Part shown: piece by piece, positions 40,523 through 51,415 of the stretch
Layout: every line of letters starts with the position of its first letter
How positions within the stretch are numbered: position 1 is the stretch's first letter
Assembly: GCF_016649425.1 (NCBI RefSeq)
Contig: NZ_JADRCR010000008.1
Span: 1-64,000 of the forward strand
Reading direction: 5' to 3'
Length of the DNA: 64,000 nt
Origin: Limnobaculum allomyrinae
GTDB lineage: Bacteria > Pseudomonadota > Gammaproteobacteria > Enterobacterales > Enterobacteriaceae
Made by a program: the position numbers and the translations under genes
Notes under the pieces: generated by a model
The model's input: only the letters and a program-made list of their open reading frames with translations
What the model was told of the DNA's origin: nothing
The model's database searches: none

Positions 40523-41689
40523 ATGTCCGAGCAGATTTTAACGTCATCTGACGCTCCTGTTTTATCAGCCAATCCGTCAGAAAAAATTAACTTATTAGAT
40601 CTTAACCGACAGGCAATGCGTGAATTTTTTGTCTCTTTAGGCGAAAAACCATTCCGTGCCGACCAACTCATGAAATGGATTTATCAGTTCGGTTATGACG
40701 ATTTTGAACAGATGACGGACATTAATAAAGTCCTGCGCGCACGTTTACAACAGGTAGCAGAAATTCGGGCTCCTGAAATAGTAACAGAACAGCGTTCAGC
40801 GGACGGTACGATTAAATGGGCTCTGGCAGTAGGTGACCAACAGGTTGAAGCGGTATACATACCGGAAGACGATCGGGCAACGTTATGTGTGTCATCACAG
40901 GTTGGTTGTGCACTGGAGTGTAAGTTCTGTTCAACAGGGCAGCAGGGTTTTAACCGCAACTTGCGGGTATCAGAAATTATTGGTCAGGTCTGGCGCGCAG
41001 CCAGAGTCATTGGGCCAGCACGGGTCGCCGGTCAGCGTCCCATTACTAACGTCGTGATGATGGGCATGGGTGAACCCCTGCTGAACCTCACCAATGTGGT
41101 ACCGGCAATGGAAATTATGCTGGATGACTTTGGTTTTGGTTTGTCCAAACGTCGGGTAACTTTATCTACATCGGGTGTGGTTCCTGCTCTGGATAAGTTG
41201 GGTGAGATGATCGATGTGGCGTTGGCAATTTCACTGCACGCACCTAACGATCAAATCCGCGATGAAATCATGCCGATCAACCGTAAATATAATATTGAGA
41301 GCTTCCTGTCGGCGGTTCGTCGTTATCTGGATAAATCTAATGCTAACCAAGGGCGAGTTACCGTTGAGTATGTCATGCTTGATCACATCAATGACGGAAC
41401 CGAGCATGCTCATCAGTTAGCTGAGTGTTTAAAAAACACTCCTTCGAAAATTAATTTAATTCCGTGGAACCCATTCCCCGGTGCCCCCTATGGTCGTAGC
41501 TCAAATAGTCGGGTAGACAGATTCTCTAAAGTACTGATGGAATACGGTTTTACTGTTATTGTGCGTAAAACCCGTGGAGACGATATCGATGCGGCTTGCG
41601 GCCAATTGGCGGGTGAAGTTATCGATAGAACGAAACGTACTTTAAAAAAGAAAATGAATGGGGAACCTATTTCAATTAAAACGCTCTAA
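40523..41689 (+). CDS. rlmN: Dual-specificity RNA methyltransferase RlmN
   Basis: A 388-residue radical SAM enzyme that makes 2-methyladenosine in 23S rRNA (A2503) and tRNA (A37). The [4Fe-4S] cluster Cys129, Cys133 and Cys136 are in [11 protein letters not shown]; the C-terminal Cys359 ([10 protein letters not shown]) is the one methylated in catalysis. Located between ndk and pilW-rodZ as in related bacteria. Its cluster would be supplied by the isc genes in this window. Confidence 0.96.
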   Translation: MSEQILTSSDAPVLSANPSEKINLLDLNRQAMREFFVSLGEKPFRADQLMKWIYQFGYDDFEQMTDINKVLRARLQQVAEIRAPEIVTEQRSADGTIKWALAVGDQQVEAVYIPEDDRATLCVSSQVGCALECKFCSTGQQGFNRNLRVSEIIGQVWRAARVIGPARVAGQRPITNVVMMGMGEPLLNLTNVVPAMEIMLDDFGFGLSKRRVTLSTSGVVPALDKLGEMIDVALAISLHAPNDQIRDEIMPINRKYNIESFLSAVRRYLDKSNANQGRVTVEYVMLDHINDGTEHAHQLAECLKNTPSKINLIPWNPFPGAPYGRSSNSRVDRFSKVLMEYGFTVIVRKTRGDDIDAACGQLAGEVIDRTKRTLKKKMNGEPISIKTL

Positions 41690-41701
41690 AACATGATGTG
41701 T

Positions 41702-41734
41702 TACAACAATATATGAAAGTGAATTATTGTTGTA
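41702..41734. repeat. Inverted repeat between rlmN and pilW
   Basis: A perfect 10-base stem, TACAACAATA and TATTGTTGTA, around a 13-base loop, 12 bases after the rlmN stop. It is AT-rich and lacks a T run, so it is a weak terminator at best; it could also be an operator. Confidence 0.55.
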
Positions 41735-41770
41735 GTATAGAGCGTTGTAGATACAAGGACTGTAAAATCA

Positions 41771-42523
41771 ATGCAGAAGATATTGTTATCTATACCGTTG
41801 CTGGCTGGAATATTGATGGGTTGTACCGGCCAGAGAACAGAAGAACATGCCGCCGATATGGGGCAGGCTGCAGAGATTCGACTAACCTTAGGTATGGCCT
41901 ATTTATCACAAGGTGATATGGTTGCTGCCCGAAAAAATCTTGAACGGGCAGTGAATTATGCTCCACAAGACTACCGGACACAGTTAGGTATGGGGCTATA
42001 TCTGCAAGGCATTGGAGAGAGTGAACAGGCAGCTTCCCGCTATCATACGGCCTTGCAGTTAGCGCCAGATAATGGCGATGTGTTAAATAATTACGGTGCG
42101 TTTCTCTGTAGTTTAGGGCAGTATGATGAGGCGCAACGTTATTTCGAGCTGGCAGTAGCCACTGAGCGTCTCGATGATGTTTCCAATAGCCTTGAGTATT
42201 CAGGTTATTGTTTATTGCAGGCCGGGCAACCAGATGAAGCAGATAAAAAATTAAGCCGGGCATTAAAACAGAATCCAGAAAAGGGTGTGCGGATATTAAA
42301 TACCGCGGCTCGTTACTGGCAGCAAGGCAAGCACGAAGAGGCTCAGGCATTGCTTAATCTCTATCAAAAGGTGCTTCCTGCCAGTGCTGAAAGTTTATGG
42401 ATACAGATTCAATTTGCGGCGTCAGATAATCGCTTAAACGATGTAAAACGTTATGGTAAGCAACTGGCGCAGGGTTTTTCACAATCAAAACAATACCAAT
42501 TATTCTTAGCTCATGAATACTGA
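41771..42523 (+). CDS. pilW: PilW-like TPR lipoprotein
   Basis: A 250-residue outer-membrane lipoprotein of the type IV pilus biogenesis/stability (PilW/PilF) family. The signal ends in the lipobox LMGC (Cys18); TPR repeats follow (LGMAYLSQGDMVAARKNLERAV, then MGLYLQGIGESEQAASRYHTAL and more). In pilus-bearing bacteria it assists secretin assembly, but no other pilus genes are nearby, so its present job is open. Its last 11 bases overlap the start of rodZ. E. coli lacks this gene here. Confidence 0.88.
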   Translation: MQKILLSIPLLAGILMGCTGQRTEEHAADMGQAAEIRLTLGMAYLSQGDMVAARKNLERAVNYAPQDYRTQLGMGLYLQGIGESEQAASRYHTALQLAPDNGDVLNNYGAFLCSLGQYDEAQRYFELAVATERLDDVSNSLEYSGYCLLQAGQPDEADKKLSRALKQNPEKGVRILNTAARYWQQGKHEEAQALLNLYQKVLPASAESLWIQIQFAASDNRLNDVKRYGKQLAQGFSQSKQYQLFLAHEY

Positions 42524-43445
42524 TACACCGCAAGAAAGAGAGACACCACTGGCTGAAATCGGTTACCGACTCAGCGAAGCCAGAAAAGCATTGAACCTAA
42601 GCCAACGTTCGGTGGCGGAGCAACTGCGTTTGAAGGTGAGTACAGTCAGAGAACTGGAGGATGGTTTAAATCCGCTGGATTTAGCACCAACCTTTATCAA
42701 AGGTTATATCCGTTCTTATGCCAAGCTGGTTCAGGTGCCAGAGGATGAGTTAATTGCATTACTGCCAAAAAGTAATGCAGAAAAAAATATTGTTGAAACT
42801 AACCGCATTAAAGGTTTTACGCTGGGTAAACCACGTAAAAAGATTGACCGCTGGTTAACCCTGTTTACCTGGTTAATTTTATTCGTCGTACTCGGTTTAA
42901 CCGGAGCCTGGTGGTGGGAGAATCACAAGGCACAGCAAAGCGATCTGACACCTTCATCTGGTGAACAAAACCAAATTTTATTGTCTACTAACCAGCCTGA
43001 TACAACGTCTTCTAATACCACCACGTCTCAGCCGTCTGTGAATCCGGATAGCGCCAACAGTGCGTCTGCCGCTAATAATGCGGGTCAGGCTCCGTCTCAA
43101 CCTGTTCAAAATGTAGCCCCAACGCTGGAAGAAGCAGTGGCAGCTCAGGTTGCAGAAGCAGAAGCGGCAACAGGTACTGCAGCCCAACCGGTGCAGGATA
43201 CTAATGATATCTATATGACCTTTACGCAGGATTGCTGGGTAGAGGTGATCGATGCCAGAGGTCAGAATCTGTACAGTGGTTTACAGAGAAAAGAGGGTAA
43301 GTTGTCGCTCTCCGGACAAGCCCCTTATCGGGTCAAACTGGGAGCGCCAGCTGGCGTAGAAATTAGTTACAAAGGCAAACCTGTCGATATGAGCCCGTAT
43401 AAAAGTTCAAGTCGTACTGCTCGCCTGACGTTAGCGGCTGAATAA
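42513..43445 (+). CDS. rodZ: Cytoskeletal protein RodZ
   Basis: A 310-residue bitopic membrane protein that links MreB to the wall-synthesis machinery and keeps rod shape. It has an N-terminal helix-turn-helix (residues about 15-85; LSQRSVAEQLRLKVSTVRELE), a basic patch, one membrane helix (about 114-134), a Thr/Ser/Gln/Ala-rich periplasmic linker and the C-terminal DUF4115 domain (FTQDCWVEVIDARGQNLYSG). The ATG lies inside the end of pilW, so translation is probably coupled. ispG follows. Confidence 0.95.
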   Translation: MNTDTPQERETPLAEIGYRLSEARKALNLSQRSVAEQLRLKVSTVRELEDGLNPLDLAPTFIKGYIRSYAKLVQVPEDELIALLPKSNAEKNIVETNRIKGFTLGKPRKKIDRWLTLFTWLILFVVLGLTGAWWWENHKAQQSDLTPSSGEQNQILLSTNQPDTTSSNTTTSQPSVNPDSANSASAANNAGQAPSQPVQNVAPTLEEAVAAQVAEAEAATGTAAQPVQDTNDIYMTFTQDCWVEVIDARGQNLYSGLQRKEGKLSLSGQAPYRVKLGAPAGVEISYKGKPVDMSPYKSSSRTARLTLAAE

Positions 43446-43490
43446 CAAACAAGGTTAACCAGTCGTGGTAGTTTTCGGGGAGAGCTTATA

Positions 43491-44606
43491 ATGCATAATG
43501 AAACGCCGATCGTTCGTCGTAAATCAAAACGTATTTATGTAGGTAATGTACCTATTGGTGATGGAGCTCCCATTGCCGTTCAGTCAATGACCAATACCCG
43601 CACTACAGATGTAGAAGCAACGGTAAAGCAAATTGAGTCGCTACAACGGGTTGGTGTGGATATCGTCAGAGTTTCAGTACCGACCATGGAAGCCGCAGAA
43701 GCGTTTAAGTTAATTAAACAGCGTGTTTCAGTTCCTTTGGTAGCGGATATTCATTTTGATTACCGTATTGCTTTGCAGGTTGCAGAGTACGGTGTGGATT
43801 GCCTGCGTATTAACCCGGGTAATATTGGCCGTGAAGATCGCATCCGTGCCGTTGTTGACTGTGCTCGTGACAAAAACATTCCTATCCGCATCGGTATTAA
43901 CGGTGGTTCGTTAGAAAAAGACATTCAGGAAAAGTATGGTGAGCCAACGCCAGAAGCCCTGGTAGAGTCTGCTTTGCGTCACGTTGAAATTCTTGACCGT
44001 ATGAACTTTGATGCTTTTAAAGTTAGCGTTAAAGCTTCGGACGTATTTTTGGCGGTGCAATCTTATCGCCTGTTAGCAAAACAAATTGAACAACCATTGC
44101 ATTTAGGTATCACTGAAGCTGGCGGTGCCCGTAGCGGCTCGGTGAAATCAGCCATTGGCTTAGGTATGTTATTGGCTGAAGGCATTGGTGATACATTACG
44201 TATTTCACTGGCGGCAGATCCGGTTGAAGAAGTTAAAGTTGGTTTTGATATTCTGAAGGCGTTACGTATTCGCTCCAGAGGGATCAACTTTATTGCCTGC
44301 CCAACCTGTTCCCGTCAGGAATTTGATGTTATCGGTACGGTTAATGCACTGGAACAACGTCTGGAAGATATTATCACGCCAATGGATGTTTCTATTATTG
44401 GCTGCGTGGTTAACGGGCCAGGTGAAGCACTGGTATCTGATATTGGTGTAACGGGTGGTCATAATAAGAGCGGTTACTATGAAAATGGTGAACGCCAGAA
44501 AGAACGCTTTGATAACGATAATATGATCGACCAGTTGGAAGCGAAGATCCGCGCCAGAGCCAGTATGCTGGATAAATCCAAACGTATCGATATCAGTCAG
44601 GATTAA
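43491..44606 (+). CDS. ispG: 4-hydroxy-3-methylbut-2-enyl diphosphate synthase IspG
   Basis: A 371-residue [4Fe-4S] enzyme of the MEP isoprenoid pathway, which turns MEcPP into HMBPP. The cluster Cys270 and Cys273 ([11 protein letters not shown]) and Cys305 ([11 protein letters not shown], followed by the Glu ligand) are present. The N-terminal TIM barrel starts [19 protein letters not shown]. It follows rodZ as in E. coli and depends on Isc for its cluster. Confidence 0.97.
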   Translation: MHNETPIVRRKSKRIYVGNVPIGDGAPIAVQSMTNTRTTDVEATVKQIESLQRVGVDIVRVSVPTMEAAEAFKLIKQRVSVPLVADIHFDYRIALQVAEYGVDCLRINPGNIGREDRIRAVVDCARDKNIPIRIGINGGSLEKDIQEKYGEPTPEALVESALRHVEILDRMNFDAFKVSVKASDVFLAVQSYRLLAKQIEQPLHLGITEAGGARSGSVKSAIGLGMLLAEGIGDTLRISLAADPVEEVKVGFDILKALRIRSRGINFIACPTCSRQEFDVIGTVNALEQRLEDIITPMDVSIIGCVVNGPGEALVSDIGVTGGHNKSGYYENGERQKERFDNDNMIDQLEAKIRARASMLDKSKRIDISQD

Positions 44607-44656
44607 TGAGAAATCGTGACACTATGCGTGACGATGGATAAAAAAACAGATTAATC

Positions 44657-44688
44657 GGGCGGTGTTACTGTGTAATAACCGCCTGTTT
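44657..44688 (+). terminator. Possible terminator between ispG and hisS
   Basis: GGCGGT (44658-44663) pairs with ACCGCC (44678-44683), extended inside by GTTAC/GTAA, then TGTTT. The T run is short. A second small hairpin, GGAGG/CCTCC, is at 44701-44715. Confidence 0.5.
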
Positions 44689-44753
44689 GCATTGATGTGA
44701 GGAGGGAATACCTCCTATAATCAACAAAATTTTAAAGAATATAGAGAATTGAC

Positions 44754-46043
44754 GTGTCAAAGAAAATTCAATCTGTACGTGGTATGAATGACTATTTACC
44801 AGAAGACACCGCAGTATGGCAGCGAGTTGAGGACATTATTAAGCGTGTTGTTGAGTCTTATGGATATAGTGAGATTCGCACGCCGGTTCTTGAACAAACG
44901 CCACTGTTTAAGCGTGCTATTGGCGAAGTTACCGATGTAGTAGAAAAAGAGATGTATACCTTCAACGATCGCGAGCGCGATGGTGAAGAGGTAACGTCGT
45001 TAACCATGCGTCCGGAAGGGACGGCTGGTTGCGTTCGCGCCGGTATTGAACGTGGTCTTATCTACAATCAGGAACAGCGTCTGTGGTATCTGGGGCCGAT
45101 GTTTCGTCATGAACGTCCACAGAAAGGTCGTTATCGTCAATTTCATCAAATGGGTGCCGAAGTATTTGGTCTTGCCGGACCAGATGTTGATGCTGAACTG
45201 ATTATGCTGACGGCTCGCTGGTGGCGTGAACTGGGTATCTCAGAGCACGTTACTCTGGAGCTGAACTCCATCGGCTCACTGGAAGCTCGGGCTAATTACA
45301 AAGAAGCATTAGTTGCGTTTTTAGAACAGCATAAAGATAAGCTGGATGAAGACTGCAAGCGCCGCATGTATTCCAACCCGCTGCGGGTACTGGATTCAAA
45401 AAATGCCGGAGTTCAGGCTCTGTTAAACGGTGCTCCAACATTAATGGATTATCTGGACGAAGAGTCTAAACAACACTTTGCCGGTCTGTGCGCATTTTTG
45501 GATAATGTCGGTATCGGTTATACAATTAATCCACGTTTGGTTCGTGGTCTGGACTATTACAACCGCACGGTATTTGAATGGGTAACAACCAGTTTAGGTG
45601 CTCAGGGTACAGTTTGTGCCGGTGGTCGTTATGATGGCCTGGTTGAACAATTAGGTGGGCATGCAACGCCGGGTGTTGGTTTTGCGATGGGGCTGGAGCG
45701 TCTGGTACTGTTGGTGCAGGCGGTTAACCCGGAGTTTAAAGCAGCGCGTTCGGTGGATGTTTATCTGATATCTTCCGGTGAAGGCACGCAAATTGCGGCC
45801 ATGAAACTGGCTGAAACTATTCGTGATACAACACCTGAGCTGCGTCTGATGACCAACTACGGTGGCGGTAACTTTAAAAAACAGTTCGCCCGCGCCGATA
45901 AGTGGGGAGCGCAAGTGGCTCTGGTACTGGGTGAAAATGAAGTGGCAGCCGGGCAGGTGGTAGTGAAAGATCTGCGCAATGGCGAACAACAAACTGTGAC
46001 GCAGGCTGAAGCTGCGGCGCATTTAGCAACATTGATCGGTTAA
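44754..46043 (+). CDS. hisS: Histidyl-tRNA synthetase
   Basis: A 429-residue class II aminoacyl-tRNA synthetase. Motif 2 ([17 protein letters not shown]), the histidine-binding signatures [13 protein letters not shown] and AGGRYDGL, and motif 3 ([12 protein letters not shown]) are all present. The start is GTG ([17 protein letters not shown] follows). The anticodon-binding domain covers the last 100 residues. yfgM follows after 14 bases, suggesting one transcript. Confidence 0.97.
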   Translation: MSKKIQSVRGMNDYLPEDTAVWQRVEDIIKRVVESYGYSEIRTPVLEQTPLFKRAIGEVTDVVEKEMYTFNDRERDGEEVTSLTMRPEGTAGCVRAGIERGLIYNQEQRLWYLGPMFRHERPQKGRYRQFHQMGAEVFGLAGPDVDAELIMLTARWWRELGISEHVTLELNSIGSLEARANYKEALVAFLEQHKDKLDEDCKRRMYSNPLRVLDSKNAGVQALLNGAPTLMDYLDEESKQHFAGLCAFLDNVGIGYTINPRLVRGLDYYNRTVFEWVTTSLGAQGTVCAGGRYDGLVEQLGGHATPGVGFAMGLERLVLLVQAVNPEFKAARSVDVYLISSGEGTQIAAMKLAETIRDTTPELRLMTNYGGGNFKKQFARADKWGAQVALVLGENEVAAGQVVVKDLRNGEQQTVTQAEAAAHLATLIG

Positions 46044-46057
46044 TCAAGAGGGACACC

Positions 46058-46663
46058 GTGGAAATCTATAACAATGAAGACGAGCAGTTAGATGCGGTGC
46101 GTAACTTTTTCCGTGAAAACGGAAAAGCTATCGTAGTGGGTGTCGTTTTAGGTATCGGTGGTCTGTTTGGCTGGCGTTACTGGCAGTCACATCAGCATAC
46201 CAGCTTAACGACTGCTTCTGTTTCCTTTGATAATGCTATGTTGCAAAGTGAGAATACGGCCGGTTTAGCGGCCTTTATTCAGGCCAACGATAACACCTAT
46301 GGTGTTTTCGGTGCACTGAAACTGGCTCAGGATCTGGTTGAGAAGGGTGATTTTGCCAACGCTAAGCAACAACTGCAGTGGGCGCAGACTCATACCAAGG
46401 ACGATAATCTATTGCCAGCCATCAATCTGCGTCTGGCGCGTATTCAACTGCAAGAGAAGCAGTTTGATGATGCGTTAAAAACATTGGATGCAGTACAGAA
46501 AGGTGGTTGGTTTGCACAGGCTCAGGCAATTCGTGGTGATGTTTTAGTGGCCAAAGGTGATACAAAAGGTGCGCGTGGTGCATATACACAAGCATTTGAA
46601 GATAATCCATCACCGGTACTGAAAGAGTTACTGCGTATTAAACTGAACAATCTGGCCGCCTAA
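46058..46663 (+). CDS. yfgM: YfgM, periplasmic chaperone-associated TPR protein
   Basis: A 201-residue inner-membrane protein with one helix (residues about 24-41; AIVVGVVLGIGGLFGWRYWQ) and a periplasmic TPR domain. In E. coli it interacts with PpiD at the Sec translocon. GTG start with AAGAGGG upstream. It lies directly before bamB, as in E. coli. Confidence 0.95.
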   Translation: MEIYNNEDEQLDAVRNFFRENGKAIVVGVVLGIGGLFGWRYWQSHQHTSLTTASVSFDNAMLQSENTAGLAAFIQANDNTYGVFGALKLAQDLVEKGDFANAKQQLQWAQTHTKDDNLLPAINLRLARIQLQEKQFDDALKTLDAVQKGGWFAQAQAIRGDVLVAKGDTKGARGAYTQAFEDNPSPVLKELLRIKLNNLAA

Positions 46664-46673
46664 GGGGATTTGA

Positions 46674-47855
46674 ATGAAATTACGTAGAATTTTTTGCGTA
46701 GGATTGCTGTCTGTAACCATGTTGAGTGGTTGTTCGCTGTTTGGCGGCGATGATGATGCTGTAAAAATGTCACCACTGCCACAGGTGAGTAACCAATTCT
46801 CACCGAATAAGCACTGGAGTACTTCTGTAGGGAATGGTGTTGGTGAATACTATTCTCATCTGCGTCCATCCTGGCAGGACGGCCGTATTTATGCGGCAGC
46901 GCGTAATGGTCAGGTTAAAGCAATGGATGCCGATAGCGGCAAGCAAATCTGGAAAGCTGACGTGACTGAGAGTGCAGGTTTCTTCTCTTCTGCTAAATCA
47001 CCGATGTTATCCGGTGGCGTAACCGCAGCGGGCGCACATGTTTATGTCGGTAGCGAAAATGCAGTGGTTTATGCCCTTAACGGCGCTGATGGCGCGCTGG
47101 CATGGAAAACACTGGTAGCTGGCGAAGTATTATCTCGTCCTGTAGTGAGCAATGGTTTAGTGCTGGTTCATACCACTAACGGTATGCTACAGGCGTTAAG
47201 CGAAGCTGATGGTACCATTAAATGGACTGCAAACCTGGGGATGCCACTGCTTTCTCTGCGCGGTGAATCAGCGCCAGCAGTTGCACACGGTGCGGCAGTT
47301 GTTGGTGGCGATAACGGCCGTGTGAATGCGGTACTGTTAGATCAAGGTCAGTTAATTTGGCAACAGAGTATTTCTCAGCCAAGTGGTGCAACAGAAATTG
47401 ACCGCTTAGCTGACGTAGATAGCACTCCAGTGATCGTTGACAACGTAGTCTATGCTCAGGGCTATAACGGTAGCTTTACTGCCATGGATCTGCGTTCAGG
47501 CCAGATCATCTGGAAACGCGATATGGGCTCTGTGAACGATTTCTTTATCGATAGCGGTCGTGTTTTCCTGGTAGATCAGGATGATAAAGTCGTTGCCCTG
47601 ACGCTAAACGGCGGATCTATCATGTGGACACAGAACGATCTGTTACATCGCCAACTGACTGCACCAGTGCTGTTTAATGGCTATGTAGTCGTCGGTGATT
47701 CAGAAGGCTATCTGCACTGGATGGATAGCGCTACAGGTCAATTTGTCGCACAGAATAAAGTGGATAGTGATGGATTCCTGTCTTCGCCAATCGTTGCAGG
47801 CGATCGATTAGTGATTCAGGCTCGTGGCGGTAGCGTTTACTCCTATAGCCGCTGA
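46674..47855 (+). CDS. bamB: Outer-membrane assembly lipoprotein BamB
   Basis: A 393-residue lipoprotein of the BAM complex, which inserts beta-barrel proteins. The lipobox LSGC gives Cys20. The rest is an eight-bladed propeller of PQQ-type repeats, seen as recurring GxVYAL-like and DGxxxW stretches (VYALNGADGALAWK, FTAMDLRSGQIIWKRD). Starts 10 bases after yfgM. Confidence 0.96.
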   Translation: MKLRRIFCVGLLSVTMLSGCSLFGGDDDAVKMSPLPQVSNQFSPNKHWSTSVGNGVGEYYSHLRPSWQDGRIYAAARNGQVKAMDADSGKQIWKADVTESAGFFSSAKSPMLSGGVTAAGAHVYVGSENAVVYALNGADGALAWKTLVAGEVLSRPVVSNGLVLVHTTNGMLQALSEADGTIKWTANLGMPLLSLRGESAPAVAHGAAVVGGDNGRVNAVLLDQGQLIWQQSISQPSGATEIDRLADVDSTPVIVDNVVYAQGYNGSFTAMDLRSGQIIWKRDMGSVNDFFIDSGRVFLVDQDDKVVALTLNGGSIMWTQNDLLHRQLTAPVLFNGYVVVGDSEGYLHWMDSATGQFVAQNKVDSDGFLSSPIVAGDRLVIQARGGSVYSYSR

Positions 47856-47904
47856 GTTAATGATTATCCAAAAGGCATGATGTAATTGAATTATGCCGGT
47901 TGAA

Positions 47905-47938
47905 AAACGGCTCCTGACACCAGGGGCCGTTTCGTCTT
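47905..47938 (+). terminator. Rho-independent terminator of bamB
   Basis: AAACGGCTCCTG pairs with CAGGGGCCGTTT with one mismatch, four-base loop; the downstream tract is TTTCGTCTT, so T-rich but interrupted. Confidence 0.75.
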
Positions 47939-48009
47939 CTATAAAGCTGGTGATGTTTTTTAATTAACCATCTTAAAATCATAGAGTTATAAAGAAAGAG
48001 GCTTTAATA

Positions 48010-49509
48010 ATGATCCCTGTTATCGCGCTGGTCGGGCGTCCCAACGTGGGTAAGTCCACGCTATTTAACCGCTTAACGCGTACTCGTGATGCATTGGTTG
48101 CTGATTTCCCGGGATTAACCCGCGATCGGAAATACGGTAAGGCTGAATCTGCTGGCCACGAATTTATCGTTATCGATACCGGTGGTATTGATGGAACCGA
48201 AGACGGTGTTGAAACCCATATGGCAGGTCAGTCGCTATTGGCGATTGAAGAAGCCGATGTTGTTTTATTTATGGTGGATGCTCGTGCCGGGCTGATGCCA
48301 GCAGATCAGGGCATTGCTCAACACCTGCGGATGCGCGAGAAAGCGACTTTCCTGGTAGCAAATAAAACGGATGGTCTGGATCCTGACAGTGCAGTCGGTG
48401 ATTTTTATGCGCTGGGATTAGGGGAAGTTTACCCGATTGCAGCTTCACATGGTCGCGGTGTCACCTCTCTGATAGAGCAGGTTCTGGGGCCTGTAGTTGA
48501 AGAAGATGAGTCGGCTGAATCAGAAAATCAGGATGATGAGTTTGCGGATATCGGTACCGATATCTGGGATGAAGAGTTTGATGAAAATGCAGCAGAAGGT
48601 GAGGAAGAAGAAGATTCTTCTTATCTGGAAAATTTACCGATTAAACTGGCGATCGTTGGCCGTCCTAATGTAGGTAAGTCCACGCTAACTAACCGAATTC
48701 TGGGTGAAGAGCGTGTGGTTGTTTATGATATGCCGGGAACCACCCGCGATAGTATCTATATTCCAATGACCCGTGATGAGCGGGAATATATCCTGATTGA
48801 TACCGCTGGCGTACGGAAGCGGGCGAGAGTGACAGAAACGGTAGAGAAATTCTCCGTGATTAAAACCTTGCAGGCCATTGAAGACGCTAACGTTGTATTG
48901 CTGGTGATTGATGCTCGTGAAGGTATTTCCGATCAGGACCTTTCTCTGTTGGGATTTATCATTAATAGTGGGCGCTCACTGGTTATTGCGGTAAACAAAT
49001 GGGATGGTCTGTCTCAGGAAATCAAAGAGCAGGTTAAAGAGGCATTGGATCTGCGTTTGGGCTTTGTTGATTTTGCCCGGGTTCATTTTATCTCAGCTCT
49101 GCATGGTAGCGGTGTAGGCAATCTGTTTGAGTCAGTGCAAGAAGCCTATCGCTGCGCAACCCGCAGAGTAAGTACCTCTTTACTGACGCGTATCATGCAA
49201 ATGGCGCAGGACGACCATCAGCCACCTTTAGTTGGCGGCCGTCGCGTGAAGCTGAAATATGCTCATGCAGGTGGTTATAACCCACCGATTGTTGTTATCC
49301 ATGGTAATCAGGTGAAAGACCTGCCGGATTCCTACAAACGCTATCTGATGAACTATTTCCGCCGTTCATTGGAAGTAATGGGAACGCCAATCCGTATTCA
49401 GTTTAAAGAAGGCGATAACCCGTTTGCGGGGCGTCGTAATAAGCTGACGCCAACTCAGCAGCGCAAACGTCGTCGTTTGATGCAGCATATTAAGAGTCGT
49501 GGCAAGTAA
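48010..49509 (+). CDS. der: Double-GTPase ribosome assembly factor Der (EngA)
   Basis: A 499-residue protein with two tandem GTPase domains; it is needed for 50S subunit assembly. The first P-loop (GRPNVGKST) starts at residue 9 and the second at residue 217; each is followed by DxxG (DTGGID, DTAGVRK) and NKxD-type motifs (NKTDG, NKWDG). The linker (about 165-210) is very acidic. The C-terminal KH-like domain ends in a basic tail ([17 protein letters not shown]). Confidence 0.97.
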   Translation: MIPVIALVGRPNVGKSTLFNRLTRTRDALVADFPGLTRDRKYGKAESAGHEFIVIDTGGIDGTEDGVETHMAGQSLLAIEEADVVLFMVDARAGLMPADQGIAQHLRMREKATFLVANKTDGLDPDSAVGDFYALGLGEVYPIAASHGRGVTSLIEQVLGPVVEEDESAESENQDDEFADIGTDIWDEEFDENAAEGEEEEDSSYLENLPIKLAIVGRPNVGKSTLTNRILGEERVVVYDMPGTTRDSIYIPMTRDEREYILIDTAGVRKRARVTETVEKFSVIKTLQAIEDANVVLLVIDAREGISDQDLSLLGFIINSGRSLVIAVNKWDGLSQEIKEQVKEALDLRLGFVDFARVHFISALHGSGVGNLFESVQEAYRCATRRVSTSLLTRIMQMAQDDHQPPLVGGRRVKLKYAHAGGYNPPIVVIHGNQVKDLPDSYKRYLMNYFRRSLEVMGTPIRIQFKEGDNPFAGRRNKLTPTQQRKRRRLMQHIKSRGK

Positions 49510-49522
49510 GTTAGATAAAGTA

Positions 49523-49549
49523 AAAAGGGGCGCAGTATGCGCCCCTTTT
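49523..49549. terminator. Bidirectional terminator between der and the antiporter
   Basis: AAAAGGGGCGC and GCGCCCCTTTT make a perfect stem that extends into the A and T runs on both sides, so it can stop transcripts of both convergent genes. Confidence 0.92.
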
Positions 49550-49591
49550 GCTATCTGGAGTTCCGGAGAAACCCAGTGATAAAAATGCTTA

Positions 49592-51415
49592 TCAACCTGC
49601 TTCTGGACGTTGATGCGGTTCCAGAGTCTTATCATCGTCATCGGATGGAAGTTCGAAATCAGTATCAGTAACAATAGGTTCATTTACCGTATTTGATTCA
49701 GCTTCAGCATCGTCATTTTCCGGTTCTTCTACCGTTGCCATCATCTCATCTTTACGCAGAGAATCGACCAGCTCGGAAACTTCTTCATCCGCCACGCCCA
49801 GAACTTTCAACGCTTCGGCACCAATGTGCAGACTGCTTTCCAGCGTTTCAATAACCACCCAGTTGGCACCGGCTTCCAGCAGTTGATCTTTTAGATCTTT
49901 GTCCAGCACCCGGGCTAATATTTTCAGCATTGGATAAAGTGAGCGCAGGGTCGATACCGCTTTAAGCGCACTGGCGTTATGGTCAATAGAGACAATCACC
50001 ATTTGCGCCTGCTCAACACCAATCACGTTAAGCAGTTTTGGATCGGTGATATCACCAAAATAGGCAGGGATACCTGCTTTTTGCGCCTTCTTCACCACTT
50101 CCGGATTCTTCTCGATCACTATATGGGGAATTGAGGAATCCTGTAGCATTTGCGCTAATACATGACCGGTATCGCCATAACCTGCCACGACAACTCGTGC
50201 ATTATTGGCGGTTTCATCTGGTGTTAGTATTGGATCAACTTCGGACAACATACCTCGTCTGGTCAGGCGACAGCCAAAGGCATACAGGCTTGGCGTAAAC
50301 GCCATACTTACCGAGATGACGCCAATGCCCATGATAAAGGTGGTATCGTCAATGACACCAAAGGCTTTAGCCACACCAAATAATACGAAACCGAACTCAC
50401 CGCCCTGGCAAAGCAGGAAAGCCACTTTGGTTGCGGCTTCTTTTGAAGTGCCAAACAGCAATGACAGTAAAAACAGAATAATAATTTTGATCAGCAGAAT
50501 AACCGCTACGTTACTGACAAACAGCACGGGAGTCTGTGCCAGCGTCACGAAATCGATAGACATACCTACTGAAATAAAGAAGATGCTCATCAGCAGACTT
50601 TTAGCTGATTCAACGCTGGCGTGAATCTGGAAGCCATATTTAGAGGTAGACAGCATCATACCCATAATAAATGCACCCAGCGCCATGGATAAACCGAAGT
50701 GTTCCATTACATAGGCGGCCAGTACAACGGCAAACATCACAAACAGCGAGAAGCTTTCGCGATAACCTTTACGGGCCATCCGGTTCAGTATCCAGGGCAC
50801 CACATAGCGACCAAAGATAATAACCAGCAGCAGTGCACCAATAACTGAAATGGTCTGCATCCACATAGGGGAATCATCTGGCAGCACCGCAATCTTATCG
50901 GAAAGCAATGGAACCAGTGCCAGTAACGGAACAATGGCTAAATCCTGCATCAGCAGAATGGCAAAACCAATACGCCCGTGTTCGCTGGAGAACTCATTAT
51001 GCTCCTGCAATATTTGAATCACGAAGGCGGTGGAAGAGAGGGCCAGCGTTAAGCCAATAATGATGGCCGCATTGGCTGAATTGCCAAGCAAATAGAAATA
51101 GGTACCGATGGCGGCACCAGAAAGTAAAATTTGCAGCGAGCCCAGGCCAAAAACGACTCTTCGCATTGACCAAAGACGCTTTGGTTGCATCTCCAGACCA
51201 ATAATAAACAGCAGCAGAACAATACCAAATTCAGAAACATGAAGAATATTATCCACATGCTCTTTATGGATCACCTGACCCGGAGTGTGAGGACCAATAA
51301 TCACACCGGTGATCAACAAGCCAAGGATAGAACCCAGCCCGATTTTTTTTGACAGTGTAACGGTAACCGCAGCAACAAACAGGATAATAGTAAGTAGTAA
51401 TAAAGGCTCATTCAT
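49592..51415 (-). CDS. CPA2-family cation:proton antiporter with TrkA-N domain
   Basis: A 607-residue inner-membrane protein. Residues 1 to about 385 hold about 12 membrane helices of the Na/H exchanger fold (FGIVLLLFIIGLEMQPKRLW, GFAILLMQDLAIVPLLALVPLL). Residues about 405-520 are a TrkA-N nucleotide-binding domain (ARVVVAGYGDTGHVLAQML). The last 60 residues are a very acidic disordered tail. KefB/KefC, YbaL and related K/H antiporters share this design; I cannot assign the ion or a glutathione gate. No KefF/KefG-like ancillary gene is nearby. It converges on der across a strong terminator. Confidence 0.88.
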   Translation of the reverse strand: MNEPLLLLTIILFVAAVTVTLSKKIGLGSILGLLITGVIIGPHTPGQVIHKEHVDNILHVSEFGIVLLLFIIGLEMQPKRLWSMRRVVFGLGSLQILLSGAAIGTYFYLLGNSANAAIIIGLTLALSSTAFVIQILQEHNEFSSEHGRIGFAILLMQDLAIVPLLALVPLLSDKIAVLPDDSPMWMQTISVIGALLLVIIFGRYVVPWILNRMARKGYRESFSLFVMFAVVLAAYVMEHFGLSMALGAFIMGMMLSTSKYGFQIHASVESAKSLLMSIFFISVGMSIDFVTLAQTPVLFVSNVAVILLIKIIILFLLSLLFGTSKEAATKVAFLLCQGGEFGFVLFGVAKAFGVIDDTTFIMGIGVISVSMAFTPSLYAFGCRLTRRGMLSEVDPILTPDETANNARVVVAGYGDTGHVLAQMLQDSSIPHIVIEKNPEVVKKAQKAGIPAYFGDITDPKLLNVIGVEQAQMVIVSIDHNASALKAVSTLRSLYPMLKILARVLDKDLKDQLLEAGANWVVIETLESSLHIGAEALKVLGVADEEVSELVDSLRKDEMMATVEEPENDDAEAESNTVNEPIVTDTDFELPSDDDDKTLEPHQRPEAG

